From the NCBI GenBank assembly GCA_009774625.1, contig VSOB01000036.1:1-34267 (forward strand): 34,267 nucleotides of DNA. Direction: 5' to 3'. Position numbers and translations under genes: made by a program. This DNA comes from Lachnospiraceae bacterium (GTDB lineage Bacteria > Bacillota > Clostridia > Lachnospirales > Lachnospiraceae). Shown here piece after piece: positions 7,502-16,505 of this stretch; position 1 is the stretch's first letter, and the number at the start of each line of letters is the position of its first letter. The notes under the pieces are model-generated. The model did no database searches. It was not told the DNA's origin and was given only the letters and a program-made list of their open reading frames with translations.

Positions 7502-8476
7502 ATGAAAAAGAAAAACGGATATAAACGGTTTATTTATTTTAGCAGTATGCTGCTGGTGCTGTGTATGCTTTCCGGCTGCGGCAAAGAGCAGGAAAAGACA
7601 GAGGAGGAAATAAATCAAGACGATGTTTCTGTGACAGAATCTGAAGCATCCGGGGAAACGGCGGCCGATGGACAGACAGATCAAGACGCAGATACCGAAA
7701 CAGAAGCAGCACAGGAAACAGAATCGGAAAACATGGAAGAGACTCCTGACGGTATCCGGGCAGAGATTGGCAGGGTTTCAAAGAGGCAGTATAAAAATAC
7801 CAGCAATGTGCTGATTTTGAACAGTACGACCAGAGAGATACAGGTAAGAATACCGGGCAATCAGGAGGCGGAGGATAAAATCAATCTGTTTTTTGCAGAC
7901 AGAAAGGCTGCCTATGAGGATACGGTAGAAGAATATCGTGATATGGCGGTTTCGGATCTGGAAATGCGCACTGAAGAAGGTTTGACCGAAGGCTGGGCAG
8001 GTTACGAACTTGGGCTGGACTATGAGGTGAAGCGTGCAGATGAACGGATGATCAGTATTGTGGAAAACGGGTATGAATATACCGGAGGCGCCCATCCAAA
8101 TGCCATGCGGGTAGCTTATAATTTTAATGCACAGACCGGAGAGAGGATGACACTGGCAGATGTTGCATCCGATCTGGATGAGATCCGGATGAAAAGCATG
8201 GCTTATCTGGGAGAGCTGTTGGAGGAGCCGGAGTGGTCGGAACTGTTGTTTTCAGATTACAGAAATCATCTGGAAGATATTCTGACCGACAGTACCTGGT
8301 ATACCGATCAGGAGGGCTTTCATATTATCTGCAATGAGTATATTATCACCCCTCATTCGGCCGGCATCCTGGAATTTCTCCTGCCCTATGACGAAGTGGA
8401 CGTGGTGGCAGAGCAGTTTCAGCCGGACAAGGTCAGGGATGATCAATCTGAATCACTGCAAAGTAACGGGGATTGA
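7502..8476 (+). CDS. Lipoprotein with RsiV-like (DUF4163/DUF3298) domains
   Basis: A 324-residue secreted lipoprotein. The signal peptide ends in the lipobox LSGC (C26), followed by a low-complexity acidic and threonine-rich linker to about residue 85. The folded part then holds a DUF4163-like segment and a DUF3298 segment with YTGGAHPNA and FNAQTGERMTLADV, as in the extracellular part of RsiV-type proteins. No anti-sigma domain is present, so lysozyme-sensor function is not implied. GGGAGA precedes the ATG at 7502. Its 3' end overlaps the convergent transporter gene by 44 bases. Confidence 0.8.
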   Translation: MKKKNGYKRFIYFSSMLLVLCMLSGCGKEQEKTEEEINQDDVSVTESEASGETAADGQTDQDADTETEAAQETESENMEETPDGIRAEIGRVSKRQYKNTSNVLILNSTTREIQVRIPGNQEAEDKINLFFADRKAAYEDTVEEYRDMAVSDLEMRTEEGLTEGWAGYELGLDYEVKRADERMISIVENGYEYTGGAHPNAMRVAYNFNAQTGERMTLADVASDLDEIRMKSMAYLGELLEEPEWSELLFSDYRNHLEDILTDSTWYTDQEGFHIICNEYIITPHSAGILEFLLPYDEVDVVAEQFQPDKVRDDQSESLQSNGD

Positions 8477-9593
8477 TTTCCTGTAGTTTTTTTTCGATGG
8501 ATATTCTCAGCCCTTCAGGGGTATAACCGGCATGATAAGGCATGACGACATCAAAGATCAGATTGGTGTGGGTCGTGCCTTTTACAATGCGGAAATCATG
8601 GAGGGACAGACTGGCATCGATCTGCTTTAAAATATCGGCGGCCAGAGCCTTGCATGCCAGTGTTTCCGTATCATCATTCATGACCGGATCCATATGAATG
8701 ACTGCAGAACAGTGCAGCTCTTCTTGCAGCCTTTTTTCGATGTTATCTATCATATCATGCAGAATCAGAATGTCTCCCTTTGCAGGTACTTCCGCATGAA
8801 GGGAAATCATACGTCGTCCCGGACCGTAGTCGTGTACGATCAGGTCATGGATGTCCAGCACTTCCTGATATTGTCTGACAATTTCATAGATCCGTCTGAT
8901 AAAATCCGGTTCGGGCGCCTGTCCCAGCAGAGGACTGATGGTGTCTTTGGCGGCTTCAATGCCGCCGTGAAAGATCAGAATCCCCACAAGGATACCGCAC
9001 CAGCCGTCGATGTGCAGGCCGGAAAACCGTGAAATAACTGCGGAAATCAGAACGGCGGAGGTGGAAAAACAGTCACTGAGACTGTCGGCAGCGGTGGCGT
9101 GGAGGGCGGGCGATGAGATGCGCTTACTCAGAGCCTGGTTATAGCAGTACATATAAAGTTTGACCACAATGGAAAGGAACAGAACAGCCAGCAGGACAGG
9201 GGAAAAGAGGACGGTTTCCGGATGCAGGATTCTGGAAATGGAGGAACGAATCAGTTCCACAGCCATAACAAGGATAATAATGGAAACAATCAGTCCGGAA
9301 ATGTATTCGCTCCTGCCGTGGCCAAAGGGGTGATCCGGATCCGCTTCCTGAGCAGCAATCTGGAACCCGATCATGGTGATGATGGAGGAACCGGCATCGG
9401 ACAGATTATTGAAAGCGTCGGCGATAACGGAAATAGAGCTGCTTAACAGGCCGGCGGTGAGCTTGGCACAGAAAAGAAGAATATTAAAAAAAATCCCGGT
9501 AATGCCGCTAAGAAGTCCGTATTTCCGCCGTACTTCCGCTTCGTCTGTCTGCCCGGCATCCTTTATAAACAGATGGATCAGTATTGTAATCAT
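8433..9593 (-). CDS. Cation diffusion facilitator family transporter
   Basis: A 386-residue secondary metal exporter of the inner membrane. The transmembrane domain (about residues 25-210) has the A-site residues in ADAFNNLSD (D59, N63, D66), HPFGHGR (H88, H92) and HATAADSLSD (H165, D170, D174). Zinc, manganese or iron are possible; the motifs alone do not settle it. It is longer than the roughly 300 residues usual for the family because two ferredoxin-like C-terminal domains appear in tandem (about 215-297 and 310-386). GAGGTA precedes the start. Its 3' end overlaps the convergent lipoprotein gene. Confidence 0.9.
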   Translation of the reverse strand: MITILIHLFIKDAGQTDEAEVRRKYGLLSGITGIFFNILLFCAKLTAGLLSSSISVIADAFNNLSDAGSSIITMIGFQIAAQEADPDHPFGHGRSEYISGLIVSIIILVMAVELIRSSISRILHPETVLFSPVLLAVLFLSIVVKLYMYCYNQALSKRISSPALHATAADSLSDCFSTSAVLISAVISRFSGLHIDGWCGILVGILIFHGGIEAAKDTISPLLGQAPEPDFIRRIYEIVRQYQEVLDIHDLIVHDYGPGRRMISLHAEVPAKGDILILHDMIDNIEKRLQEELHCSAVIHMDPVMNDDTETLACKALAADILKQIDASLSLHDFRIVKGTTHTNLIFDVVMPYHAGYTPEGLRISIEKKLQEINPRYFAVIQIDHP

Positions 9594-9654
9594 AAAAGTA
9601 CCTCGAAATGTCCGTTGTTTTCCTGCCGGATAAACCGGAAGGAGATGGTAAGGT

Positions 9655-9683
9655 ATTATACTATACTATGTAGAAATCAGCAA
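9655..9683 (-). promoter_or_regulatory. Sigma-A promoter of the cation transporter gene
   Basis: On the minus strand TTGCTG (plus 9678-9683) and a consensus TATAAT (plus 9655-9660) are spaced by 17 bases, about 60 bases upstream of the start codon. Confidence 0.65.
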
Positions 9684-9723
9684 GGGAGAAATCATGGTTT
9701 TCTATGCTCCCTGGCAAAATCGG

Positions 9724-9752
9724 TTGCGAAAACAGGCTGAAAGGTGTATAAT
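9724..9752 (+). promoter_or_regulatory. Sigma-A promoter of gpmI
   Basis: TTGCGA (9724-9729) and TATAAT (9747-9752) with a 17-base spacer lie about 70 bases upstream of the gpmI start. Confidence 0.7.
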
Positions 9753-9823
9753 AATGTGCGGTTAAAAGACCTTTGGAAATGTAAAAATCAGTATGGAAAG
9801 TATAGATAAAAGGAGAAGAGAGT

Positions 9824-11368
9824 ATGAGTAAAAAACCGGTTGTACTTATGATTCTGGATGGCTATGGTCTGAACGGCAGGACAGAAGGAAATGCAGTGGC
9901 ACAGGCGAAAACGCCCGTTATGGACAGGCTGATGGCAGAGTATCCCTTTGTCAGGGGAGATGCCAGCGGTATGGCAGTAGGTCTGCCGGACGGGCAGATG
10001 GGCAATTCTGAGGTAGGGCATCTGAATATGGGTGCAGGACGTATCGTATATCAGGAACTGACCCGGATTACGAAGGAGATCCAGGACGGTACTTTTTTTG
10101 AAAATCCGGCGTTGCTGGATGCAGTCAATAACTGTAAGGAGCATGGCAGTGCGCTTCACATGTTCGGTCTGTTGTCTGACGGCGGAGTACACAGCCACAA
10201 TACCCATCTGTATGGTCTTTTGGAACTGGCAAAGAGAAATGGCCTGGAAAAAGTATATGTACACTGCTTCCTGGACGGAAGGGATACACCGCCTGCCAGC
10301 GGAAAGGGATATGCCGAGGCGCTGGAGGCAGAGATGCAGAAAATCGGTGTGGGTAAGATCGCTTCTGTGATGGGCCGTTATTATGCAATGGACAGAGACA
10401 ATAATTATGACAGAGTAAAGCTGGCTTACGATGCACTGACAAAGGGAGAAGGCCTGCGTGCAGGCAGCGGACCGGAAGGGATTCAGGCATCTTATGACAG
10501 AGAAGAGACGGATGAATTTGTAAAGCCTACCGTAGTGGAAAAAGACGGTAAGCCTGTCGGTCTGATTCAGGACAATGATTCTGTGATCTTTTTCAATTTC
10601 AGACCGGACCGTGCAAGAGAGATCACCCGTGCCTTCTGTGATAATGATTTTAAAGGATTTGACAGGGAGAAAAGGCTGCAGCTTACGTATGTATGTTTTT
10701 CGGATTACGATCCTACGATTCCCAACAAAGAAGTGGCGTTCCACAAGATTGCCGTTACCAATACCTTTGGTGAATGGCTGGCGGCAAACGGCATGAAGCA
10801 GGCGCGGATCGCGGAGACGGAAAAGTATGCTCATGTAACCTTTTTCTTTAACGGCGGCGTGGAAGAACCCAATGAGGGAGAGGACAGGGTGTTGGTCAAT
10901 TCCCCGAAAGAGGTGGCTACCTATGACCTGAAGCCTGAAATGAGCGCTTATGGTGTGTGTGACAAACTGACAGAGGCGATCCGCAGCGGTAAATATGATG
11001 TGATCATTATTAATTTTGCCAATCCGGATATGGTAGGACATACCGGGGTGGAGGCTGCCGCCATCAAAGCAGTGGAGGCAGTGGACGAATGTGTGGGAAA
11101 GGCAGTGGATGCCATTATGGAAGTGGATGGCGTACTGTTTATCTGTGCAGACCACGGAAATGCAGAGCAGCTTGTGGATTATGAAACAGGCGCACCGTTT
11201 ACGGCACATACCACCAATCAGGTACCGTTTATTCTTGTTAACTATGATCCGGCTTACACATTGAGAGAGGGTGGATGTCTGGCAGATATTATTCCGACGC
11301 TGATTCAGATTATGGAGAAAGAACAGCCGTCTGAAATGACAGGTAAGTCTCTGCTGATCCGGAAATAG
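9824..11368 (+). CDS. gpmI: 2,3-bisphosphoglycerate-independent phosphoglycerate mutase
   Basis: Converts 3-phosphoglycerate to 2-phosphoglycerate using two manganese ions. The 514-residue length is typical of bacterial enzymes of the alkaline phosphatase superfamily. Metal ligand D12 (LDGYG) and the phosphorylated serine S62 (GNSEVGHLNMGAGR) are present, as are FNFRPDRAREI, the late metal site NPDMVGHTG, and ADHGNAEQ. AAAAGGAGAAGAG precedes the ATG. It has its own promoter and is followed after 38 bases by a very large membrane protein gene with no terminator between them. Confidence 0.97.
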   Translation: MSKKPVVLMILDGYGLNGRTEGNAVAQAKTPVMDRLMAEYPFVRGDASGMAVGLPDGQMGNSEVGHLNMGAGRIVYQELTRITKEIQDGTFFENPALLDAVNNCKEHGSALHMFGLLSDGGVHSHNTHLYGLLELAKRNGLEKVYVHCFLDGRDTPPASGKGYAEALEAEMQKIGVGKIASVMGRYYAMDRDNNYDRVKLAYDALTKGEGLRAGSGPEGIQASYDREETDEFVKPTVVEKDGKPVGLIQDNDSVIFFNFRPDRAREITRAFCDNDFKGFDREKRLQLTYVCFSDYDPTIPNKEVAFHKIAVTNTFGEWLAANGMKQARIAETEKYAHVTFFFNGGVEEPNEGEDRVLVNSPKEVATYDLKPEMSAYGVCDKLTEAIRSGKYDVIIINFANPDMVGHTGVEAAAIKAVEAVDECVGKAVDAIMEVDGVLFICADHGNAEQLVDYETGAPFTAHTTNQVPFILVNYDPAYTLREGGCLADIIPTLIQIMEKEQPSEMTGKSLLIRK

Positions 11369-11406
11369 GTTTCCGGCCGGTTTTTCTTTGAGGGGAGGCG
11401 GGGTAT

Positions 11407-14400
11407 ATGTTGGTGCTGGTGATTCTTATCTGGCTGGTTTCACCCTTTGCCGAATTGGCCGTGATTTTTATTCTATTGGGAAAAAACCGCGAGTATAAGA
11501 AAAAGATTGGAGATTTGGAACAGTTATTATATGGCAGACAGCGGCAGCAGCCCGGTTCGTCCGGAGTGTGGGCGAACGGGCAGATGCCCGTGCGGCCTCC
11601 GATGGGGCCTGGGGCGCCGGTAAACGGCCCGGCCCCCATGCAGCGGCCTGGAATGGCAGCGTCTGCTGTACAGATCAATGGACAGCCGCCCATGCAGCCG
11701 CAAGGGGCGGCTATGTCGGCTACGCCGGTAAACGGGCAGATGCCGATGCAGCAGCGGCCCGTAATGTCGGCTGCGCCGATGAATGGGCAGATACCTATGC
11801 AGCCGCAGGGGCCCGTATGGCAGCATCAGCAGCCACGGCCTGCAGCCGCGGCTGTGAATCAGAAAAAAGAAGCCGGTGTCCTTCATGCCAATACTATGGG
11901 GACGCTGGCTCTTATTGTAGGTATTGTGTTTGTGGTACTGGCAGGATTGATTTTTGCCACTACCACATGGAAAGTGCTGCCGGACTTCTGTAAAGTATTG
12001 CTGGTCGGCTTTTTTGCCGTGGTATTGTTTGGCGCCAGCTTTGTGGCGGAAAAAAAGCTGCATATCCTTAAAACAGGCAATGGTTTGTATATCCTGGGAA
12101 GTATCTTTTTATTTCTGACAGTGCTGGCCGCCTGCTATTTCAGATTTCTGGGCCCTGCGTTTGTCCTGGAGGGAACCAATCGTTATCTTGTTTTGTGGCT
12201 TGGCAGTCTTGTAACTGTGGGGGTCTGGTTTATGGGACTTGGGCGGTTCCATGACAGGATATTTACCCAGGCATGTCTTTGGGGGACTACGGTCAGTATG
12301 ATGTTTCTGACAGCGGCGTTCGTATTGGATTTTCACGAATTTTCCGGTGCTATGACGTTGTATGCCTTTTGTCTGCTGCTTCTGGAATGGAGTCTGGATC
12401 TTCGGAAAAATCAGAAACAGAAGGCGGCCTTTGCAGAACAGACAGACCGGGATGAACGGGAGTCTGAGACATCTACAAAAAAGGAACCCCCTGATATTGG
12501 TTTGCAGAGGAAAAAGGCCGCCTGGGGTGAAGCGGGACGGATGCTTCTGCGGGAGATGGCACTGTTTGTTCCGGTTCATTTCTGGGGATTTGCCGTTTTG
12601 TGTGCTAATTTCGGGATTTTTGAAATATTGTACGGAGATTGCGGCGTATTGACATTGATTGCTCTTTCGGCGGCTCTGGCAGGGACCGGGGTGATGTGTT
12701 TCAGAAAAAAGAGTTCAGTATATCAGTGGATTTTTGCGCTGTCGTTGGAATATTTTCTGCACTATATGCTCATTGGGTGGCTGTTTGCAGGCAGTGAAGA
12801 TGAGATTTATGCGCTTCTTACGGCAGAAGCAGTCAGTGTATTATGGTTTTTTGTAAGAACGAAATGGAAGAAGTATCTTTTGGCGGAGGAAAATGTGACC
12901 TCTGCTGTGTGTTCGGCCGGGGGCTGTATGGACGGGATGGCCATTGCTTCCTGGATATATTTTGTTGATGTAACGGGCGCCGCCGCGGCAAGGGAGTGGC
13001 TGGCGGCCTTTGGGGCGGCTGTGCTGCTTGTACTGCTTCTTTATAGCTGGAGCAGGCGGTATCCGCCGGTCAGACATCTGAATTCTCTGGTTTGTCTGTA
13101 TCTGACAGTCACAGTTTATAAACTGATGCAGTTCTGGACTCCCCACTGCCCGGAATATCAGGTGTTTGCATTATGTTATGTCTGCTTTTTGCTGTTATGG
13201 AATTTCCGGAAACAGCAGGATTGTCTGATTTCCGTTATTTTGGTCAGCCTGATTGTCCTTCTTGATTTCCCGTTGTCGGCTGTGCCGGTACTGCTGTTGG
13301 CGGGACTGGCTGCGGCAGGGAAAAGGCGGGGCAGAGCGATGCCCCGGCAGGACTTTATGCTTGCTTTTTTGTATGTGCTTTCCTCATTGGGATTTTATGG
13401 AGGACTGAGGTCAGAGTTTTGGACGCTCTTTTGTTTTCTTTTCATGTCTCTGGCGGTGTATGTACTGTTTTACCAGGGAAACTATCTGTGGCTTTGCGCC
13501 ATTCCTGCGGTGGCGATGCTGCCGGTTCCGCTGGTACTTATGAGCAGATATCAATTGTCACAGGATGAGTTGTATGGTTTTGTGGCAGGCGCTTTATTGG
13601 CGGGCGGGCTGGTTGCCAGATGCATGGTTCCGATAATACGGAAACGGGAAGAGGAAGGCGGATGGAACATAGATTTTTATCATGTTTTGTCTGTTGTGGT
13701 TCTTTTTTCTATGGCTTTGTGGACGGATGATCCTTATTGGCGTTTTGTCTATGTACTGCTGCATGCCCTGTACTGTGCCCAGTATATTACGGTAAAAGGG
13801 TTTGATGGCTGCGATAAGGTGCGCCGGGCTGCTGTTACGGCGGGGGCGCTCTGTCTTTTGCCTGCTTTCTGGCTGCAGCCGTTTGTTACCTGGCCGGAGG
13901 TACTGGCGTTGGAGATCAATTTGCTGCCGGTGGCAGTATTTCTGTGGGCGCTTGTGTTTTTCTGGGGAAAATCACAGGCCATACAGGATGTCCGAACCGT
14001 GGGATATGCCATTTGTCTGGTGATCCTTACATTGGATGACATTTTTTCGGGAAGAGCGGAGGATGTGCTGCTTCTGGAAGGGATCTGCCTGGCCATTTTT
14101 GTATGGGCCAGGGTCAAAGACAGCGTTCGCTGGCAGTATTTGTCACTGCTCATTATGTTTGGAGCTGCCGCCGGAGATTTTTATATCGGTTCCTGTCTGG
14201 GCGTTTGGGGAATCGGACTGCTGCTTGTTACTTTTTGGCTGTCTTATCCGGTCTTTTACGGCGGAGCCTGTGCAGGACTTTGCTTCCATCTGTTTACTTC
14301 TCTGGTGATGCTGCCGATGCCTTATATAATAAGCAGTCAGTATGAAATTACCGGCGGCAGACTGTATGGAATGGTAGCGGTGTATCTGCTGGGAACCGGC

Positions 14401-15078
14401 ATAGCCGCCAGATACTTTGCCCCTGTTGTAAATGTGAAGCAAAAGGAAGGGGAAGCAGCCTGCTGGCGGATTGATTTTTACCATATGGTCTGTGTAATAC
14501 CGATTATGGCACTGGCCTTTTGGGCGGATCCCTATTGGCGTTTTGCATATCTGCTTCTGCTTGGTCTGTACAGTCTCCAATATAGGACGGTAAAGGGGTT
14601 TGAAGGGTTTGAAAAGGTCCGCAGGGCATCCTTGGTTGCGGCAGTGTTCTGGCTTTTGCCCGCTTTCTGGCTGCAGCCTTTTATTACCTGGCCTGAGGTG
14701 ATTCTGTTGGAAGTCAATCTGCTTCCGACGGCTGTTTTTCTCTGGCTGCTGGGACGGATGTGGGGAAAATCAAACACTATGTGGAATATACAGACAGCCG
14801 GGCATGTGTTGTTGCTGGTGTTTCTTTCTCTGGACGGTGTACGAACCGGAAGGGTGGAGGATGCGCTGATGCTGGGAGGGGTATGTCTGCTGGCGTTTGT
14901 CTGGGCGCTTGTGAAATCTTCTGTCCGCTGGGTGCGGATCGCCGGTGCCTGGATTGTGGTGGAAGCACTTTATATGACAAAGGATTTCTGGTTCAGTCTT
15001 TCCTGGTGGATTTATCTGCTGGCGGCAGGGATCGGACTATTGCTGTTTGCAGCGGTCAGTGAAAAAAAGAAAAAATAA
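11407..15078 (+). CDS. Very large polytopic membrane protein with internal duplication
   Basis: A 1223-residue protein. It starts with a membrane helix (about 1-25), a short charged coiled coil (27-45) and a Pro/Gln/Met/Gly-rich linker (about 48-150) built from repeats of the type NGQMPMQ. From about residue 160 it is almost all membrane helices. The first of these, around ANTMGTLALIVGIVFVVL, resembles the start of DUF2157/DUF2339-like proteins, which is the best family guess. Residues about 680-945 and 945-1210 are a visible tandem duplication sharing FYH, DPYWRF, TVKGF and LLPAFWLQPF. A charged cytosolic loop lies near 335-380. Function is unknown. GGGGAGGCGGGG precedes the ATG, and it ends at a strong terminator. 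Confidence 0.85.
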   Translation: MLVLVILIWLVSPFAELAVIFILLGKNREYKKKIGDLEQLLYGRQRQQPGSSGVWANGQMPVRPPMGPGAPVNGPAPMQRPGMAASAVQINGQPPMQPQGAAMSATPVNGQMPMQQRPVMSAAPMNGQIPMQPQGPVWQHQQPRPAAAAVNQKKEAGVLHANTMGTLALIVGIVFVVLAGLIFATTTWKVLPDFCKVLLVGFFAVVLFGASFVAEKKLHILKTGNGLYILGSIFLFLTVLAACYFRFLGPAFVLEGTNRYLVLWLGSLVTVGVWFMGLGRFHDRIFTQACLWGTTVSMMFLTAAFVLDFHEFSGAMTLYAFCLLLLEWSLDLRKNQKQKAAFAEQTDRDERESETSTKKEPPDIGLQRKKAAWGEAGRMLLREMALFVPVHFWGFAVLCANFGIFEILYGDCGVLTLIALSAALAGTGVMCFRKKSSVYQWIFALSLEYFLHYMLIGWLFAGSEDEIYALLTAEAVSVLWFFVRTKWKKYLLAEENVTSAVCSAGGCMDGMAIASWIYFVDVTGAAAAREWLAAFGAAVLLVLLLYSWSRRYPPVRHLNSLVCLYLTVTVYKLMQFWTPHCPEYQVFALCYVCFLLLWNFRKQQDCLISVILVSLIVLLDFPLSAVPVLLLAGLAAAGKRRGRAMPRQDFMLAFLYVLSSLGFYGGLRSEFWTLFCFLFMSLAVYVLFYQGNYLWLCAIPAVAMLPVPLVLMSRYQLSQDELYGFVAGALLAGGLVARCMVPIIRKREEEGGWNIDFYHVLSVVVLFSMALWTDDPYWRFVYVLLHALYCAQYITVKGFDGCDKVRRAAVTAGALCLLPAFWLQPFVTWPEVLALEINLLPVAVFLWALVFFWGKSQAIQDVRTVGYAICLVILTLDDIFSGRAEDVLLLEGICLAIFVWARVKDSVRWQYLSLLIMFGAAAGDFYIGSCLGVWGIGLLLVTFWLSYPVFYGGACAGLCFHLFTSLVMLPMPYIISSQYEITGGRLYGMVAVYLLGTGIAARYFAPVVNVKQKEGEAACWRIDFYHMVCVIPIMALAFWADPYWRFAYLLLLGLYSLQYRTVKGFEGFEKVRRASLVAAVFWLLPAFWLQPFITWPEVILLEVNLLPTAVFLWLLGRMWGKSNTMWNIQTAGHVLLLVFLSLDGVRTGRVEDALMLGGVCLLAFVWALVKSSVRWVRIAGAWIVVEALYMTKDFWFSLSWWIYLLAAGIGLLLFAAVSEKKKK
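11554..11865 (+). repeat. Degenerate Pro/Gln/Met-rich coding repeats
   Basis: Within the large membrane protein, units such as NGQMPV, NGQPPMQPQ, NGQMPMQQ and NGQIPMQPQ recur at roughly 18-24 residue spacing. The DNA is GC-rich and repetitive and may vary in copy number between strains. Confidence 0.7.
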
Positions 15079-15093
15079 AGGATGTAGTGAATA

Positions 15094-15130
15094 AGAGAAG
15101 GAAGAAATGGTGTCTTTCTTCTCTTTTTTT
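15094..15130 (+). terminator. Rho-independent terminator after the large membrane protein gene
   Basis: AGAGAAGGAAGA (15094-15105) pairs with TCTTTCTTCTCT (15113-15124) with one G-T wobble, followed by a run of seven T bases. Confidence 0.85.
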
Positions 15131-15134
15131 ATGG

Positions 15135-15162
15135 TTGACATTTATTTTTGTTATGTTAGAAT
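15135..15162 (+). promoter_or_regulatory. Promoter of the ytrA-type ABC operon
   Basis: Consensus -35 TTGACA (15135-15140) and -10 TAGAAT (15157-15162) are 16 bases apart. The -10 overlaps the left arm of an inverted repeat. Confidence 0.75.
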
Positions 15163-15217
15163 AAGTGTATTAACATACATAGTACACATATGAATCACAG
15201 GATACAAAGCATATGTG
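15152..15217. promoter_or_regulatory. Cluster of operator candidates for the GntR regulator
   Basis: Three nested or adjacent inverted repeats follow the promoter. TATGTTA (15152-15158) pairs with TAACATA (15171-15177). GTGTA (15165-15169) and TACAC (15183-15187) are separated by 13 bases. CACATATG (15185-15192) pairs with CATATGTG (15210-15217). The first two cover the -10 and start site, the position expected for autorepression. Confidence 0.5.
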
Positions 15218-15238
15218 AAAACAGGAAAGGAGTCGGTC

Positions 15239-15607
15239 ATGATCATTCTGGATTATAAGGATACCAGGCCTATCTATGAGCAGGTAGTGGATAAGCTGCA
15301 GAAGCTGATCATTAACGGGGTGCTGGAACCTGACAGTAAAATGCCTTCTGTCAGAAATCTTGCTATGGAGCTTTCCATCAATCCCAATACGATACAGAAA
15401 GCGTATACGGAATTGGAACGAACCGGTTTTATGTATACGATCAAAGGCAGGGGAAACTTTGTTACCTATAACGAAGGACTGTATTTGTTGAAAAAAGATG
15501 AATATAAAGAGAAGATTGAAAAACTCCTGAATGAAGCAGAGGAAATCGGTATTTCCAGAGAGGTGATGCTGGAGGAGTTGAAGAAAGGGGAGAGGGAGAA
15601 TGATTGA
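15239..15607 (+). CDS. GntR-family regulator, YtrA subfamily
   Basis: A 122-residue DNA-binding repressor. The winged helix-turn-helix spans about residues 12-75 (PSVRNLAMELSINPNTIQKAY), followed by a short helical tail instead of a large effector domain, the mark of the YtrA subfamily. These proteins usually control an adjacent ABC transporter, often in response to cell-wall-active compounds. The ATG at 15239 follows AGGAAAGGAG; an earlier in-frame ATG at 15215 lacks a ribosome site. Its last codons overlap the next gene by eight bases, so the two are translationally coupled. Several inverted repeats at its promoter suggest self-regulation. Confidence 0.9.
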   Translation: MIILDYKDTRPIYEQVVDKLQKLIINGVLEPDSKMPSVRNLAMELSINPNTIQKAYTELERTGFMYTIKGRGNFVTYNEGLYLLKKDEYKEKIEKLLNEAEEIGISREVMLEELKKGEREND

Positions 15608-16505
15608 AATTCGTGATGTGAGCAAACGGTTTGAAGAGATTCAGGCGGTGGACCATGTCAGTATCAATATCAAAGAGGACAGTGTGTTTGGTCTGATCGG
15701 GACAAACGGTGCAGGAAAAAGTACGGTACTGCGGATGATGAGCGGTGTGATCCGACCGGATGAAGGGGAGATTCTGGTGGACGGGATTCCGGTGTTTGAC
15801 CGGGTGGAGGCAAAAGAGCGGCTGTTTTTTATTGCAGATGAGCCGTATTTCTTTGCCAATGCCACACCGGAGGATATGGGACGTTATTATAACAGCATCT
15901 TTCCCAGGTTTAATCAGTCTCAATATCGTGAGTACCTGGAGAGCTTTGACCTGGGCAAGAGAAGAAAGGTGGGGACCTTTTCCAAAGGGATGAAAAAACA
16001 GCTTGCCATACTCTGCGGTATTTGTGCAGGCACCAAATATCTGTTCTGTGATGAAACCTTTGATGGGCTGGATCCGGTTATGCGCCAGGGTATCAAAAGT
16101 CTGATGGCCAGGGAAATGGACGAGAGGGGAATGACACCGATCATTGCTTCCCATAACCTGAGAGAACTGGAGGATATCTGCGATCATGTGGGACTGCTGC
16201 ATAAAGGCGGCGTACTGCTTTCCAGAGAACTGGAAGAAATGAAGTGCAACATACAAAAGGTACAGTGTGTGCTGGAAGCAGGGGTGTCGGAAGAGACGGC
16301 ATTTCAGGGGCTGGATGTGGTCAAGTCCGAAAAAAGAGGTTCTCTGTATACATTGACGGTCAGGGGCAGTCGTGAGGAGATCATCAATTATTTCGGAAGT
16401 GTTGACACTATATTCTTTGAGGCACTGCCACTTTCCCTTGAGGAAATCTTTATCAGTGAAACGGAGGTTGTAGGCTATGACATCAAAAAAATCATTCTTG
16501 GTTGA
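15600..16505 (+). CDS. ABC transporter ATP-binding protein
   Basis: A 301-residue cytosolic ATPase. Walker A is GTNGAGKST, the signature is the degenerate FSKGMKKQ, Walker B runs into CDETFDGLD with the catalytic glutamate kept, and the switch histidine is in IIASHN. The C-terminal 80 residues form the extra beta domain seen in YtrB/EcsA-like proteins. It is flanked by its regulator (eight-base overlap) and its permease (29-base overlap), so all three are made from one message. The substrate is unknown; antibiotic or lipid-related export is only an analogy. Confidence 0.92.
   Translation: MIEIRDVSKRFEEIQAVDHVSINIKEDSVFGLIGTNGAGKSTVLRMMSGVIRPDEGEILVDGIPVFDRVEAKERLFFIADEPYFFANATPEDMGRYYNSIFPRFNQSQYREYLESFDLGKRRKVGTFSKGMKKQLAILCGICAGTKYLFCDETFDGLDPVMRQGIKSLMAREMDERGMTPIIASHNLRELEDICDHVGLLHKGGVLLSRELEEMKCNIQKVQCVLEAGVSEETAFQGLDVVKSEKRGSLYTLTVRGSREEIINYFGSVDTIFFEALPLSLEEIFISETEVVGYDIKKIILG

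Noticed and set aside
9788..11209. 473-codon minus-strand frame across gpmI
   Set aside because: Shadow of gpmI, which has all catalytic motifs in the plus frame.
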